This document shows positions 1 through 10,385 of a stretch of DNA of 64,000 bases, one piece after another. Each line of letters starts with the position of its first letter. The stretch's first letter is position 1. The notes under the pieces are model-generated. The model saw only the letters and a list, made by a program, of their open reading frames with translations, ran no database searches and was not told the DNA's origin. The DNA comes from Tillus elongatus. Lineage: Eukaryota; Arthropoda; Insecta; Coleoptera; Cleridae. A program made the translations under genes and the position numbers. The stretch spans positions 3,410,001 through 3,474,000 of the forward strand of contig OZ023269.1 of NCBI GenBank assembly GCA_964006375.1. Direction: 5' to 3'.

Positions 1-1484
1 TTGAGTTCGGGTACCTTTTCGTAATTTGTTTCTTCCTTCGTAGTGGTGGTTTCTAATTTGGGGAGATTGAATAGTTGTTGTGTTTCCGCTGTAGTGGGGC
101 CGGTTTTATAAATTTTGTTTCCTACTTTCAATTGGCAGTTTGGTTGGAGGTTGACCAATTTGGTACCCTTGATGATATTGGTCCACTCTTGTTCCTGGAA
201 AGTTATTCTGGCGTTTGTCTCTTCTGGCGCTAAGATGATGTATTGACTGGTTCCATATCTCGAAACTGTGGTTTGTTTAATTTTGACTAATTCTTGGTTA
301 CAATTATCGATAGGCTTTTGAAATTTTATTAGTTTTATTTCACATGGGTTCTGATCATTCATGGCTGTTGGATTGTCGTCTTGGCAGAAATATAATTTGT
401 TCTTTAAATTTTGACATTCTTCATTTCGAAAGGCATATTGTTTACTGCTTAGGATCAAGTATTTGGTTCTAGGGATTATCATGGTAAAGGTGCGTGGATT
501 TTTTGGGATAGGTAATGTGTATAACTGATAGTAATCATATTCTGACTCTTCAACTAGAGGTATTTCTATTTGAAATATAATTTGGAATTTATTTTGTACT
601 GCTTTTATTTTGAATATTTTTTCATACAGATTCAGATCAGTGGTTGTTATTAGTTTGGCATTTGTTACGTATTTTTGTATTCTATTGATTTCTTTTATTA
701 TAAATTTTGGTTTTAATATGGATGTGTGAAAGATTCCTAATTTTGAAAAAGTGATTGCATTCTCAGTTGTGAGTGCTAATTCTTGAATATTATTCAATAA
801 ATGTCCCAGCTGGGTCAGCAGCTCTAGGATTTTGATGCGATGATAGTGTGTTAGTTGTTCGCTCCTAAGGCTATCAACTGTGTTACCTAACTCGTTTATT
901 CTATTTATTATCGTGCCCTGATTGTGACTCAACCCTACGATCGTTTTATTGAACTCTCCAATTGCTTCTAGCATTATCGAATTTTGCGATTTAAAAAGAT
1001 CATGAATTTTGTTTTGGTCTGTACTTAATATTTCTATTGCCTGATATATACGTTCGCCATCTTGTGAATCGAGATTGCCAGTTATTGATTTAAATATCGA
1101 TCCTAGCCCATTGATTATGCCCCGTCTCTGTCTCTCATTGATGTTATCTCTCCCTAAGAATATCCTATAAAATGTATCGTCTATATTATCTATAGTAAAA
1201 TTTAATGTTAGTATAAAATTATGGTATTCGTCGTGGTAATCTTTTGTCATAGACGTAACTGTGTTTATGTAATGTCTTTTTATTTGGTTATAGTCTTCGT
1301 GTAGTTGTGTCAGGTCATGTATATGTATCAAGTTCCAGCTGCTAGTCTCTGTGTATGCTGTACCTAATTTCTTTGGCAGCATACCTGGATTGTCCGTCAA
1401 GTCTTGTATTTGGGCTGTTATTCCTGCGGCAAGGAACCTGCAAGACGTAAATTTCTTAGATGTGCTATTGTCTGTTCGTCATTT
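1..1484 (-). CDS. env: errantivirus envelope (baculovirus F-like fusion) protein, partial
   Basis: The minus strand is open from about 1484 to the window edge (over 490 codons, no stop; I followed every codon from 1440 down to 1). It overlaps the 3' end of pol in another frame and has no ATG at its start. That fits errantiviruses, whose env is made from a spliced mRNA. A furin-type site RQRR lies at 1122-1133, followed directly by a glycine-rich hydrophobic segment beginning GIINGLG and then GNLD, the arrangement of the F-type fusion peptide. The protein would be a membrane glycoprotein mediating particle entry. The transmembrane anchor, cytoplasmic tail and 3' LTR lie outside the window. No frameshift or stop is seen, so this part appears intact. 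Confidence 0.88.
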
Positions 1485-4400
1485 TTATGGTTTATTAGAA
1501 TAGCTTTGTTATGTTCTAATAAGGATATTATTGAATAGGGTCCTGAAAAGGGGTTTTTATGTTTTTTATGAAATCCCGGTGGTATCTGTTTGTATACCAC
1601 GTCGCCTTCCTTGAACGGCTGGTTCGTGTTTTTATTAGTTCGTTGTAAGGTTTTTTGTTTTGACGTTTCTATGCGACTTCTAACCATTTCGTAGATGATT
1701 TTCATAATTTCTTTGTGTTGTACGTTATACTCTTGCGTAATTATTACTTCCGGGTCGTAGTTAAACATTTCCGGTATATAGCCGAATATTAAGTCGAATG
1801 GTGGTTTTAGTGTTTGTGAGTGTATCGTGGAATTATAGGCGAATATACAGTAGGGTATTAATTCTATGGGTTTCATATTTTTGAATTTCTCCTTAAATAA
1901 TCGATAATGTTCAATGATGGTGCTGTGAAATCGTTCTATGGGTCCGTTTGATTCGGGGTTTTGGGGTGTTGTGGTGTGCAATTCTATTTGGTATGTCTCT
2001 AGTAGTTCTTTTACTACTAAATTCGAGAACTCCGTTCCTGGGTCCGCAATTAGGGTTTTACACGCTCCGTACTGTGAAAAGTATTTAATTAAGTTTTTTG
2101 CAATTTCTGTAGCGTTTTTGCTTTTGATGGGAAATGCTTGACCGAATTTACTGAATGGATCCAATATGGTTAAAAACATTGCTCGTTCAATTTGGAACGT
2201 ATCTACGTGGAGTGTTTCTAAAGGTTTGGATGCTGTTGGAGTGTGTTCTAATGCTATCTGTACCGGGTTCCTGTTATATTTGCACGTTTTACACAGCTCA
2301 CACGTTTTTACATATTCTTCTATGTGTTTCTTTAAATTGGGGTAATAGTATTTTCTCTTTATTCTTAAGCAAGTCTCCTCAGCCCCGCGATGGTTGGACT
2401 TACCCTGATGATATTTGACTATCATATCCGTTAGCTCGTCTTCCTGGATTTCTTCCCTCATTTCTAAACATCTATAAAATTTTGGTGACTCTACATTATT
2501 AAAGTTTTTGTTGATTGCCGAACTGACTAGTTCGTAATCTTGTTCATTTACGAAAAGGCAATAATATTTTCTTTGTGGTAAACAGTATTCCTTTATAAAT
2601 TTTTCTATTTGATTGGGGTCATTTAAATTGAAGTTTGCATAAATAAAGTTTCGTTTGTCTTTCCTTACTGAGAATATTTCTGGTTTGTCTGTGTTTTTAA
2701 AGACTATTTGATTTGTTTTACTGTTAATAATTTCTTCCTCTAATATTGGTATACCGGGTGCTGAGTAAGAATCCGCATTTGAATTAGCTGTTTCGTCCTC
2801 GTTTATTTCTATTACACCTTCGTCGTCCTCTATTTCTATTATTTCTTCTTCCTCGTCGACATTATTGGCCATTGATTGGTTGTCTATATCTATGGGGTGG
2901 ATCTCTACTCGAGAAAGGGCGTTCGCTGCGCAATTCAGCTTTCCTTTCTTGTATTCAATTTTGAATTCGTATTCTTCTAATTTTAATCTCCAACGGAGTA
3001 ATTTTGAATTTGGTTGTTTTAACGAAAATAGCCATTTTAATGGTTTATGGTCCGTATATATAGTGAATTTGCGTCCGTATAAGTATGGACGGAAATAATT
3101 AGTTGCCCACACGATGGCTAGCAATTCCTTCTCTATGGTGCTATACCTAGATTCGGTTTCGTTTAAGGTACGACTGGCATAGGCTATCGGGTGGTCTGAA
3201 TTGGGTTCCCCTTGGCTTAATATGCCCGCTATCGCCACGTTTGAAGCGTCTGTTGTTAGTATAAAATCCTTAGAGAAATCGGGTGGTATAAGCACGGGTG
3301 AATTCATTAAGATGTCTTTACATGAGTTAAAGGCACCAATGTATTCCTCGTTATTAACGTCTATTTTAGAATTCTTTTTTAAACACTTGGTTAGTGGTTT
3401 CGTGACGTGTGCGAAATTTTCAATAAATTTTCTGTAATATCCGACTAGTCCTAAAAATGATTTAATTTCATTTTGGGTTTTTGGTATCGGGAATTTCCTT
3501 ATTGCGTCTAGTTTCCTCGGATTCGGACGGATCCCGTCTGGGCTCACGACGTGTCCCAGAAACTCGGCTTCCTTCTTTAGGAAATCACTTTTGTCTAGCT
3601 GGATCTTTAAGTTGCTTTGTCTGAAACGTTCGAATACCAGTTTTAGTTTCTCTATGTGTTCTTGTAATGACGTGGAGAAAACTATGACGTCATCCATGTA
3701 TACAAGGCATGTTTGGCCAATTAGACCCTCTAACACGTTCTGCATGAGCCTGGAAAAGGTCTCTGGAGCCCCTGATAACCCAAAAGGCATCCTAGTGTAC
3801 TCCCAGTGTCCCGTATCGGTGGTAAACGCCGTTTTTTCTATGTCCCGGGGGTCCATTTCAATTTGGTGATATCCAGAAATCAAATCGATTGTCGAGAAAT
3901 ATTGAGCTCGTCCAATTTTGTCCAGTATTTCATCTATTTTGGGAATTGGGTGTCTGTCCGGTATTGTTTTCTCGTTTAGTTTCCTATAGTCCACTACAAT
4001 CCTCCATTTTTGTTTATTTGACTTGTCTAGTTTTTTTGATATGACCCAAATGGGTGAACTGTATGGGCTGTGACTTTTCCTGATTATTTTTTGCCTTAGC
4101 ATGTCATTTATTTGTCGATCTACTTCCGGTTTATGTATGTATGGATATCTATATAATTTAGAATGGACTGGTATGTCGTCAATGGTCCTTATTCTATGTT
4201 TTATAGCATTTGTGTGCGTCAATGGTTCGTCCTTGTTTAAAAATATGTCCTTATATTCTGATAACAAATCAAATAATAACTGTTTTTCCTCATCGTTTAA
4301 ATAATCTACGTCGATTTGTTCCATTATAATGTTTTCGCAGTTAATCTGTTTTTGCTCGCTCCCTGTATGTCGAGTATTCGTATTATATGGTTGAATTGTC

Positions 4401-5086
4401 GATATAACAGTATCTTGTGTTATAGTGGGCGTCCTTGAGCTGCGCTTACGTTCATCTGTAACGTGATACTTATATTGGTTACGTAGTCGGCTAGTCTGTA
4501 GGTTCCGCGGTGTTTCATAAGCTTCGTCTTTGTGCGCTAACATGTAATTTACAAGTTCAAGTTCTCCATTGCAATTGAAGTACTCCTTTGTTATGATATT
4601 GTTTACAGTGGCTGTAGTATCTAGGTCATCTGCTTTGGCTTTTATTCGTGCCGGTTGATTGACATTGTTTAATTGAGGGTATTGAATTTTAATGATTTGC
4701 TTACCCAGATGCATGACTTCGTTTTTAAAATCTATTCTGGCTTCATTGTCCCTTAGGAATTGGATTCCAATGAGACCTGAATATAAAGGGTTAAATTCGA
4801 AAAGGCAGAATTCTTGTGCCTTGTCCGAAATTGATTTAAGGGTGATATTTATGCGTTCTGAGTGATTTGAAGTCCCGTGCGGGGTCCGAATCATGAAGGG
4901 TTGTGTCCTTATTTTGTTTGCAAAATCTTGATGGGCTATTGTTGGGTTTAATAAATTTTTCGACGATCCGCTGTCTATCAATAATTTTCCTCTAATTTCT
5001 TTAATTTCTATATATGGTAACCTATTTAAATCATTAATATTAAGTACATCGACTACGTGTCGTGTTGGGAGGTGCTCGCGATGGGA
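1418..5086 (-). CDS. pol: errantivirus Pol polyprotein (protease, reverse transcriptase, RNase H, integrase)
   Basis: About 1,222 uninterrupted codons, counted from a putative -1 slip at the end of gag. There is no ATG in the first part, so synthesis as a Gag-Pol frameshift product is likely. Domains in order: aspartic protease with LIDSGSS (Asp near residue 38); reverse transcriptase with YMDD near residue 463; RNase H with TTDAS near 610 and YTDH near 678; integrase with an HHCC zinc finger (about 895-930) and a DDE core (LHVDTF, IADPGTEF, PESNGPIERF, about 960-1050); and a GPYS motif near 1183 typical of gypsy-group integrases. The domain order (IN after RNase H) and the env that follows place it in Ty3/gypsy, errantivirus lineage. 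All catalytic motifs are intact, so the copy is probably young. Confidence 0.95.
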   Translation of the reverse strand, partial: SHREHLPTRHVVDVLNINDLNRLPYIEIKEIRGKLLIDSGSSKNLLNPTIAHQDFANKIRTQPFMIRTPHGTSNHSERINITLKSISDKAQEFCLFEFNPLYSGLIGIQFLRDNEARIDFKNEVMHLGKQIIKIQYPQLNNVNQPARIKAKADDLDTTATVNNIITKEYFNCNGELELVNYMLAHKDEAYETPRNLQTSRLRNQYKYHVTDERKRSSRTPTITQDTVISTIQPYNTNTRHTGSEQKQINCENIIMEQIDVDYLNDEEKQLLFDLLSEYKDIFLNKDEPLTHTNAIKHRIRTIDDIPVHSKLYRYPYIHKPEVDRQINDMLRQKIIRKSHSPYSSPIWVISKKLDKSNKQKWRIVVDYRKLNEKTIPDRHPIPKIDEILDKIGRAQYFSTIDLISGYHQIEMDPRDIEKTAFTTDTGHWEYTRMPFGLSGAPETFSRLMQNVLEGLIGQTCLVYMDDVIVFSTSLQEHIEKLKLVFERFRQSNLKIQLDKSDFLKKEAEFLGHVVSPDGIRPNPRKLDAIRKFPIPKTQNEIKSFLGLVGYYRKFIENFAHVTKPLTKCLKKNSKIDVNNEEYIGAFNSCKDILMNSPVLIPPDFSKDFILTTDASNVAIAGILSQGEPNSDHPIAYASRTLNETESRYSTIEKELLAIVWATNYFRPYLYGRKFTIYTDHKPLKWLFSLKQPNSKLLRWRLKLEEYEFKIEYKKGKLNCAANALSRVEIHPIDIDNQSMANNVDEEEEIIEIEDDEGVIEINEDETANSNADSYSAPGIPILEEEIINSKTNQIVFKNTDKPEIFSVRKDKRNFIYANFNLNDPNQIEKFIKEYCLPQRKYYCLFVNEQDYELVSSAINKNFNNVESPKFYRCLEMREEIQEDELTDMIVKYHQGKSNHRGAEETCLRIKRKYYYPNLKKHIEEYVKTCELCKTCKYNRNPVQIALEHTPTASKPLETLHVDTFQIERAMFLTILDPFSKFGQAFPIKSKNATEIAKNLIKYFSQYGACKTLIADPGTEFSNLVVKELLETYQIELHTTTPQNPESNGPIERFHSTIIEHYRLFKEKFKNMKPIELIPYCIFAYNSTIHSQTLKPPFDLIFGYIPEMFNYDPEVIITQEYNVQHKEIMKIIYEMVRSRIETSKQKTLQRTNKNTNQPFKEGDVVYKQIPPGFHKKHKNPFSGPYSIISLLEHNKAILINHKNDEQTIAHLRNLRLAGSLPQE

Positions 5087-6330
5087 AAATTTCCGTGTTG
5101 GTTATCGTATTCGTCAGCCGGTGAATTTCCCTGGCTTGCCTCATAATTTGCGTAATTTGTATCGTTTGTTTCGTAGTCTATGTTATTTGATTCGTAACCC
5201 TCGTTGGTTACGTTGTAATCGCTAAACTCTGTATTATGTAATGGGGCTGCTCGTCTTTGTGACAACCTCGTATTCGAGCTGTCTACTTCCATTGGCTCGT
5301 GATAGTTCCTATTGTTAATTATAGGGTTTTGTCCCTGTGGGTTATTAAAATTCTGTCGCCTAAAATTGTTTGAAAAATTTGTTCTATTCATAAATTTCGG
5401 GTTTTGTCTATTTTGAAAACTCGTTTGATTATATTGCGGTCTATTTTGTTGCTGAGATGGTCTAAAATTACGTTGAAAGTTTGTTGGGTTATGTTGTTGG
5501 TTATTGTGTTGTTGAAAAGGTCTGAAATTAGGTTGAAACGGTCGTTGAAATTGCACATTATTAAACGGTGCGTTATTTTGTCTTGGAAAGAATTTTTGTC
5601 CGTCTGACCTATTCTGATTAAAGTTTTTTTGTACTGTTTTGTCCCTATAGTCGAAATTTTCTTCTGCGAATACAAACTTTAGGGCGTCTTCTATGCTACC
5701 TGGTGACCTACTTCTAAGAGCTAGACCTAACGGGTTCCTAATTCCACCTAAAAATGCTTTTAATGTTTGTTCCTGGTAAATGTTCATTTTTATTACTTTA
5801 ACGCCTTCGTTTTGTTCGTTAGCTATTAGATTAGATATGAGTAATTGTTCGATATGCCTGCATCTGTTAGCGAATGCAAGGGCATCTTCCGCATTCCTTT
5901 GTTTCAAGGTGAATAATTCTGCAAGTAGGCTACTAGAATCGCGCTGATCGCAAAAATTGTCCACAATAGCGCTTCTCAAGTCGTTCCATGTGTTTATTAT
6001 CTTAGTGTTAATTATAAGCCTCGCTGTTCCCGTGAGTTTTGTTTGAATGTAATTTAATAAGAAATGATTCATATATAAATTCTCGTTTGGCATATAAAAT
6101 TGGTTCATTACGAGGTCGCATGACTTTAAAAAATTACCTACATTAGCTGGTTGCCCGTCAAATTCGGGAATAGCTTTTAAGAAAAATTCTTTGAACTGGT
6201 CAGTCATGTTGCTACTACTATTACTACTATTTGACTTAGTTACTGTTGCGATATTATCGCTTATACTTATAGATCTCAATCTGTACTCAATATTCCCTAA
6301 GCTTTGTGACTCGTCTTCTGAGTCTGACAT
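5053..6330 (-). CDS. gag: errantivirus Gag capsid/nucleocapsid protein
   Basis: A 425-aa ORF with its ATG at 6328-6330, about 210 bases downstream of the primer binding site. The first 200 residues look like a gypsy-group capsid domain (an FDGQ-type start, a run of helices, a conserved tryptophan). The C-terminal part, roughly residues 235-340, is dominated by N, Q, R and F with repeated FQ/FRP/NF units and lacks a CCHC zinc knuckle. Basic, knuckle-free tails are usual for insect errantivirus Gag. It would assemble the particle and bind genomic RNA. The stop (5053-5055) lies 27 bases past a candidate slippery heptamer, and pol is in the -1 frame. No disruption is seen. Confidence 0.9.
   Translation of the reverse strand: MSDSEDESQSLGNIEYRLRSISISDNIATVTKSNSSNSSSNMTDQFKEFFLKAIPEFDGQPANVGNFLKSCDLVMNQFYMPNENLYMNHFLLNYIQTKLTGTARLIINTKIINTWNDLRSAIVDNFCDQRDSSSLLAELFTLKQRNAEDALAFANRCRHIEQLLISNLIANEQNEGVKVIKMNIYQEQTLKAFLGGIRNPLGLALRSRSPGSIEDALKFVFAEENFDYRDKTVQKNFNQNRSDGQKFFPRQNNAPFNNVQFQRPFQPNFRPFQQHNNQQHNPTNFQRNFRPSQQQNRPQYNQTSFQNRQNPKFMNRTNFSNNFRRQNFNNPQGQNPIINNRNYHEPMEVDSSNTRLSQRRAAPLHNTEFSDYNVTNEGYESNNIDYETNDTNYANYEASQGNSPADEYDNQHGNFPIASTSQHDT
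5086..5092 (-). promoter_or_regulatory. candidate -1 ribosomal frameshift site between gag and pol
   Basis: On the minus strand the heptamer A_AAT_TTT lies exactly in the gag frame (codons GGA AAT TTT CCC). It fits the X_XXY_YYZ rule for simultaneous -1 slippage. The -1 frame stays open from here through the gag stop into the protease. A downstream stimulatory structure was not established by eye. Confidence 0.65.
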
Positions 6331-6538
6331 ATAATTATATCAATACACACACATATAATTGAAAAATATGGCAGGAAAATGTGAAATTGGATAGCAGTAA
6401 ACAACTTACAATACTATGATGGTTTCTGCTCCCATTTGGCTGCTTGGCTATGACTTCTGCGTAACTTGGTTCTAATTGGTTATTGGGCGTCGATACGCTT
6501 AGAAATCGATATTCTTTCGGTTTCTTAACCAATACTAA
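6331..6538 (-). other. errantivirus 5' untranslated leader
   Basis: About 200 bases between the primer binding site and the gag ATG on the minus strand. It would hold the packaging signal and the 5' splice donor for env mRNA. I could not fix either by eye. A short open frame here has no recognisable content. Confidence 0.6.
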
Positions 6539-6549
6539 CGACTGCGCCA
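6539..6549 (-). other. tRNA primer binding site (tRNA-Ser type)
   Basis: The minus strand reads TGGCGCAGTCG immediately after the LTR. This is complementary to the 3' end of a serine tRNA (CGACTGCGCCA), the primer class used by 17.6/297/ZAM-type errantiviruses. It fixes the LTR/leader border. Confidence 0.8.
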
Positions 6550-6968
6550 CTTAACTTTAGCGTTAAGACAATTAACTTTTTTAAACAATTTATTATTACT
6601 TAAACACAATGATTACTTAATACAATAATGAGACAAAAATATATATATATGTGATAGTTAAAATACTTGACACGCCATGTGCCAGACTAACTAGGAAACA
6701 AGTAATGAACGCTCCTATCTCGGTGCTTATCCTATTTATAGGCTTCCCCTCCAGGCGTGGCACTATTGTCTCTGGAGGTGACCTTGATCTGCTAATGCTG
6801 AATGTCACCGGAGATATTCCGTTCACACTTGCTGGTTTTACGCCTGCATTCCTACAGGCGCCACTTCACTATTATGATGACACTGCGGTTTCTAAGGAGG
6901 CTAGGATACATTGTTGCACAATAGCCTGTTGTTGTGGCTCTATTTATCTAGCGAGAACCCGAGTTACT
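6550..6968 (-). repeat. errantivirus 5' LTR (approximate ends)
   Basis: This segment lies between the primer binding site and a mariner-type transposase fragment. On the minus strand it would begin AGTAAC near 6968 and end in AGTTAAG at 6550, giving about 420 bases, normal for this group. A TATA box reading CTATAAATAGG on the minus strand lies at about 6731-6742, with no coding content around it. The partner LTR is beyond the left edge, so the ends and target duplication cannot be confirmed. Confidence 0.6.
6730..6742 (-). promoter_or_regulatory. TATA box of the LTR promoter
   Basis: CCTATAAATAGG on the minus strand inside the LTR, oriented toward gag. It would position RNA polymerase II for the genomic transcript. 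Confidence 0.5.
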
Positions 6969-7218
6969 TGTCCCTTTTTTATTAATGGCAATTTGAATGA
7001 GTTAATTATATAGCAGTGCTCCAAAATAATGTTGTGCCAACTTTGGCAAAGTTATTCCTGACGGACCAAACTCACAAGTTCCAGCGAATACGATATGGGT
7101 ACAGCAGGATGGAGCACTAGCACATTACCAAATCGATGTTCGGCAGTGCCTCGACTTAGAATTTCCAAATCGGTGGGTAGGGAGGCGAGAATCGTTAGAA
7201 TGGCCAGCACAATCACCC
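6969..7218 (+). pseudogene. DD41D-type Tc1/mariner transposase fragment
   Basis: Degenerate coding matter in two frames. First comes FINGNLNEL, resembling FIHGNLNS of the intact transposase at 38.05 kb. After a frame change near 7010 come IWVQQDGA, RWVGRR and EWPAQSP. These are the second catalytic block and the approach to the third of a transposase of the same clade. The third block itself is missing because the sequence passes straight into a tandem repeat near 7216. The left side ends at the errantivirus LTR, which may have inserted into this element. Confidence 0.75.
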
Positions 7219-7565
7219 GAAAAATTACGAAACACTTTAAGGAAAATATACCATTAGCGTTTTTTTTAACTGACGACGGCCTATTATTAAATATTACTTT
7301 AAACCTCCCTGTATATATTCTTATTGTTATAAATTACAGGCTCTTTGAGAAAAAAACTTTTTGACAAATTATGAAATAATTTTTTCAAAAACTACTTTAA
7401 CGATTTTTTTACAACAAAAAGAAATGACGACCGATTCCTATTTAAAATTCCATTAAACCTCCTGTACCACTTTTTATTGTTCTAAACTACAAGGTCTTCG
7501 AGAAAAAAAATAAGTTTTTCTGAAAAATTACGAAACAATTTATTGAAAAGGCTACTAGTGACTTT
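7216..7565 (+). repeat. diverged ~150-bp tandem repeat
   Basis: A motif like GAAAAATTACGAAACA recurs at 7219, 7363 (changed) and 7522, with matching sequence in between: a GACGACxxCCTATTTAAA-type start at about 7274 and 7426, CTCCTGTA, then TTATTGTTxTAAA. That makes two and a fraction copies with period 144-159. No coding potential. The first partial copy fuses with the end of the transposase fragment. Confidence 0.65.
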
Positions 7566-8548
7566 TCTAGCAAACAAAAAGTACTAGAATTACTTTGTTC
7601 ATGCTCTGGTTAAGTCATTAAGTAAAAAAACTTTATGGCGGTACAATTTATCGTCAACTTTTAAATTAATGCATATTTGTAATTTAAGAAATATTTCTGT
7701 AATATTCAGAATCAAAAGTTCCAGGGGACTTCCAAAAAACAAACTAGCATGCTCTTACGAATGGCAAACGTATGAATAGGCATTCAAACTAAGTATGTGT
7801 CTATTTAAGTATGCTACTTGTAGCTTTGCGACTGGCATAATTTCCAGTAGGAAAGCTTGAGACGCAAGTGCCCAGTGGCGCCATCTGGTAAATCACGTAT
7901 GTTAGGATTGTCTGGCTAAAATCGCCTTGAGTGCACGAGGTTTTTGGTTGAAAGTCCTCCGAGAATTGTCCCCGCCTCAAAGGTGTCAGTTAATGTCGCC
8001 TGCTTCTGTTATGTTTCAGTATTTTTATATCTCTACACACCTGAAGCTGATACTGAAATGTATCGGATTTATCTTGGATCAATTGATTAATGTGTTGCTG
8101 TATCTTGGCTTCATTTCAGAAGTATAATTTCAGACATTGTAATAAGGAAATTGAATTTCAGTTACTCTATTGCAATGTTGCATCGACTACTGATCTGGGA
8201 CTTGAATTTATGTTTGCCACATTTCTTGGCTTCCGTGAAAACCAGACTCTGTATTATTGTGAATAACTTTAGGATATTCTACACGTAAATCTGGATACGT
8301 TTGGTCTCTTATGTAATTTTCGCCTTGTGTCGACCCTTGAAAAGGTATATAGGGAATACAAGGATTTATTTTTAACTCTACGATTCATATAATAACATAA
8401 ATCATTTAATAGAGAAAGTAATGTTAGTGTTTTATTCATGCAATTAACTTACACACAAGGTGTACCAATTAAAACATCCTACCTGAAAAATGTCGGAATT
8501 AAACAAAGAAACAAAAGCCGAGACACGTCGACTTTGTTTTCAAGCGGA
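7566..8548. other. unassigned AT-rich sequence
   Basis: About 1 kb with no convincing ORF, RNA gene or known repeat. I note only a GTGGCGCC motif near 7873, similar to motifs at 54.7-55.3 kb. Confidence 0.4.
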
Positions 8549-8679
8549 CACATGATGGCGGAAGTTTTAATGTCTTGGAACCTACCCCTTAGGCAGGGGC
8601 GTAAAGTGCCCTTAGCTTTTAAATAGCACTCTATGTTGAGTGATACCTCATTTTAACGCTTTCTCAATTCTGCTCACAA

Positions 8680-9910
8680 CATACGACTTTTTACATTTTG
8701 GTTTGGATATGTCAATAAAATCATCATTTAAAATAGGACAAAATATCAATGAATAAATGTTATTTAATTCAATGTTCAAACTGTTTTCCTTCCACTTCCA
8801 TACAATAATAAAATCTTTGCTCCAGTTCCGAACGAACATTTTGAAACATTTTGGGCGTTATCTGATAGCATTCTTTAACGATTCGCCGACAAAGCTTCTC
8901 AAGTAAATATGGTCAAGTTGCATTTCGACTTCAAGTGTTCCCTTAGAACATTCTAGGGGTCTAAAATCTGGCGATCTGGGACGCCACACAATTGAACCTC
9001 TGCGCCTATACAGTAATCTAGAAAGCTTTGATGAAGAAAATCACGCACAGCTGCGGCATAATGTGGTGGAGCACCATCGTGCTGAACCCACACATCCTCT
9101 TCTGCCAAAGCATTGTCCTTTTCCAATACTTCCACAATCGTCGGGTAGATATGCATTTCCAGTAGATCCAGATACATGTTCTTATCCAGATTTCCCAGTA
9201 GCAAGAAAGGCCGTAGGAGGTGGGCTACCAGTGTGCCCGTCTAAACATTCAATTTCCCCGGATGTTGCGTATGAGTTTCACAAAAAATTCATCACTCCAG
9301 TAGCAGGAATTATGGCGGTTGACTTGGCTATCTAGTTGAAACGTACATTCATCGGAAAAGCAGATTGAGTACAAAAAGGTTGGGTTCCTTCTAGCACGAT
9401 CACTTATTTGTACACAGCACTGCACGCGGCGATCAGGATCGTCTTCATTAAATTCCTGTACCAAATTAATTTTGTATAGGTGATACTTATTGTTTTTTAA
9501 GAGTTGGGAGCAACTAGCTACAGAAATTCCTGAAGTACTTGCAAATATCCTAAGACTTAAGTTGGGTTCCATTGCGATGTGACCCAAGACGACTACCTGA
9601 TTACGACCTGCTCTCGTTGATACTTTCTGTTTGCAACTGACCCAGTTTCCCAAAATGCATGCATTAAATCCAGAACGTACCGATGCAAAGTAAAACAGGT
9701 ACTATGTGAAAACTGGAACCTGCGATGAGCACTAATAAGTACGAGAAGAAATTTTCTTCCTCTGAAGATGTTGACTTTGTCAACGAAACGATCGTAAGGT
9801 CTCTGAAATATGTGTTGTGGTGATTTGGGTGTTCTCCAAGTGTACATAGTAAAATAGGTAAAAAAGTAGACTTGATAAAGTTTACTAAAAGATAAACGAA
9901 AAATCATGAA
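8680..9910 (-). pseudogene. Tc1/mariner-superfamily transposase, frameshifted
   Basis: Read on the minus strand: a helix-turn-helix-like start ending ETGSVAN (about 9660-9900); the block HLYKINLVQEFNEDD; then FSDECTF with the first catalytic Asp; VNRHNSCYWSDE; GNLDKNMYLDLLE; and VQHDGAPPHY with the second Asp. Pieces lie in different frames with stops between them, and the third catalytic block is scrambled (8950-9010). A C-terminal YYCMEVEGKQFEH motif follows near 8770-8830. The same motif order occurs in the intact 364-aa transposase at 38052-39146. Not functional. Confidence 0.8.
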
Positions 9911-10046
9911 AAAAATATTTTAACAAGAAATTGTTGAAAAAGTCGTCACATGACGCCCGATATGCTTCGAAATGTTGGTTCGGAAGTGGGCCAAAGATTC
10001 TACAAATTGTGTGGAAGTGGAGGGAAAACAATTTAAACATTTAATT

Positions 10047-10385
10047 GAGCCTCGGTGGTCCAGGGTAAGAACGTGTGCCTCTGAACCCAAAGATACTGGA
10101 TTCGTTTCCCTTTCACTTTTTCCGTACAAACTGTAATAAATTAACATCAACTGAGGTTTTGGCATTCTGTTTGAGCAAATTGAATGTCTGCACGTTCTGC
10201 CCTTCGGAGGGGGTGTAAAGCCGTCGGTCCCGTGCCCATGCGATTTTGGACAGGTTAAAGATTCATACCCTCCTTCCAGAAAGGCAAGGGTTCGTCAAAA
10301 TTTCCAGGATAGTGAGGTAAAACTGCTCAATGGCGTCGGTGATAAGCCATAGTTGCGGAAATAGGCCGACGTTAAAAAAACACTT
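10047..10385 (+). mobile_element. SINE copy (tRNA-derived head)
   Basis: Starts GAGCCTCGGTGGTCCAGG, contains GTTTGAGCAAATTGAATGTC and CCCTTCGGAGGG, and ends with GGCCGACGTTAAAAAAACAC. It aligns throughout with copies at 18741, 34747 and 40082. The B box is damaged (ATTCGTTTCC). It sits inside the dead transposon at 8.55-10.61 kb, so it is the younger insertion. Confidence 0.85.

Noticed and set aside
1938..4304. Several plus-strand open frames opposite pol
   Set aside because: They are antisense to an intact pol gene and have no domain of their own.
6651..7013. 120-codon plus-strand open frame across the LTR
   Set aside because: It crosses the LTR edge into a transposase relic; it is antisense to the LTR TATA box and no domain is seen.
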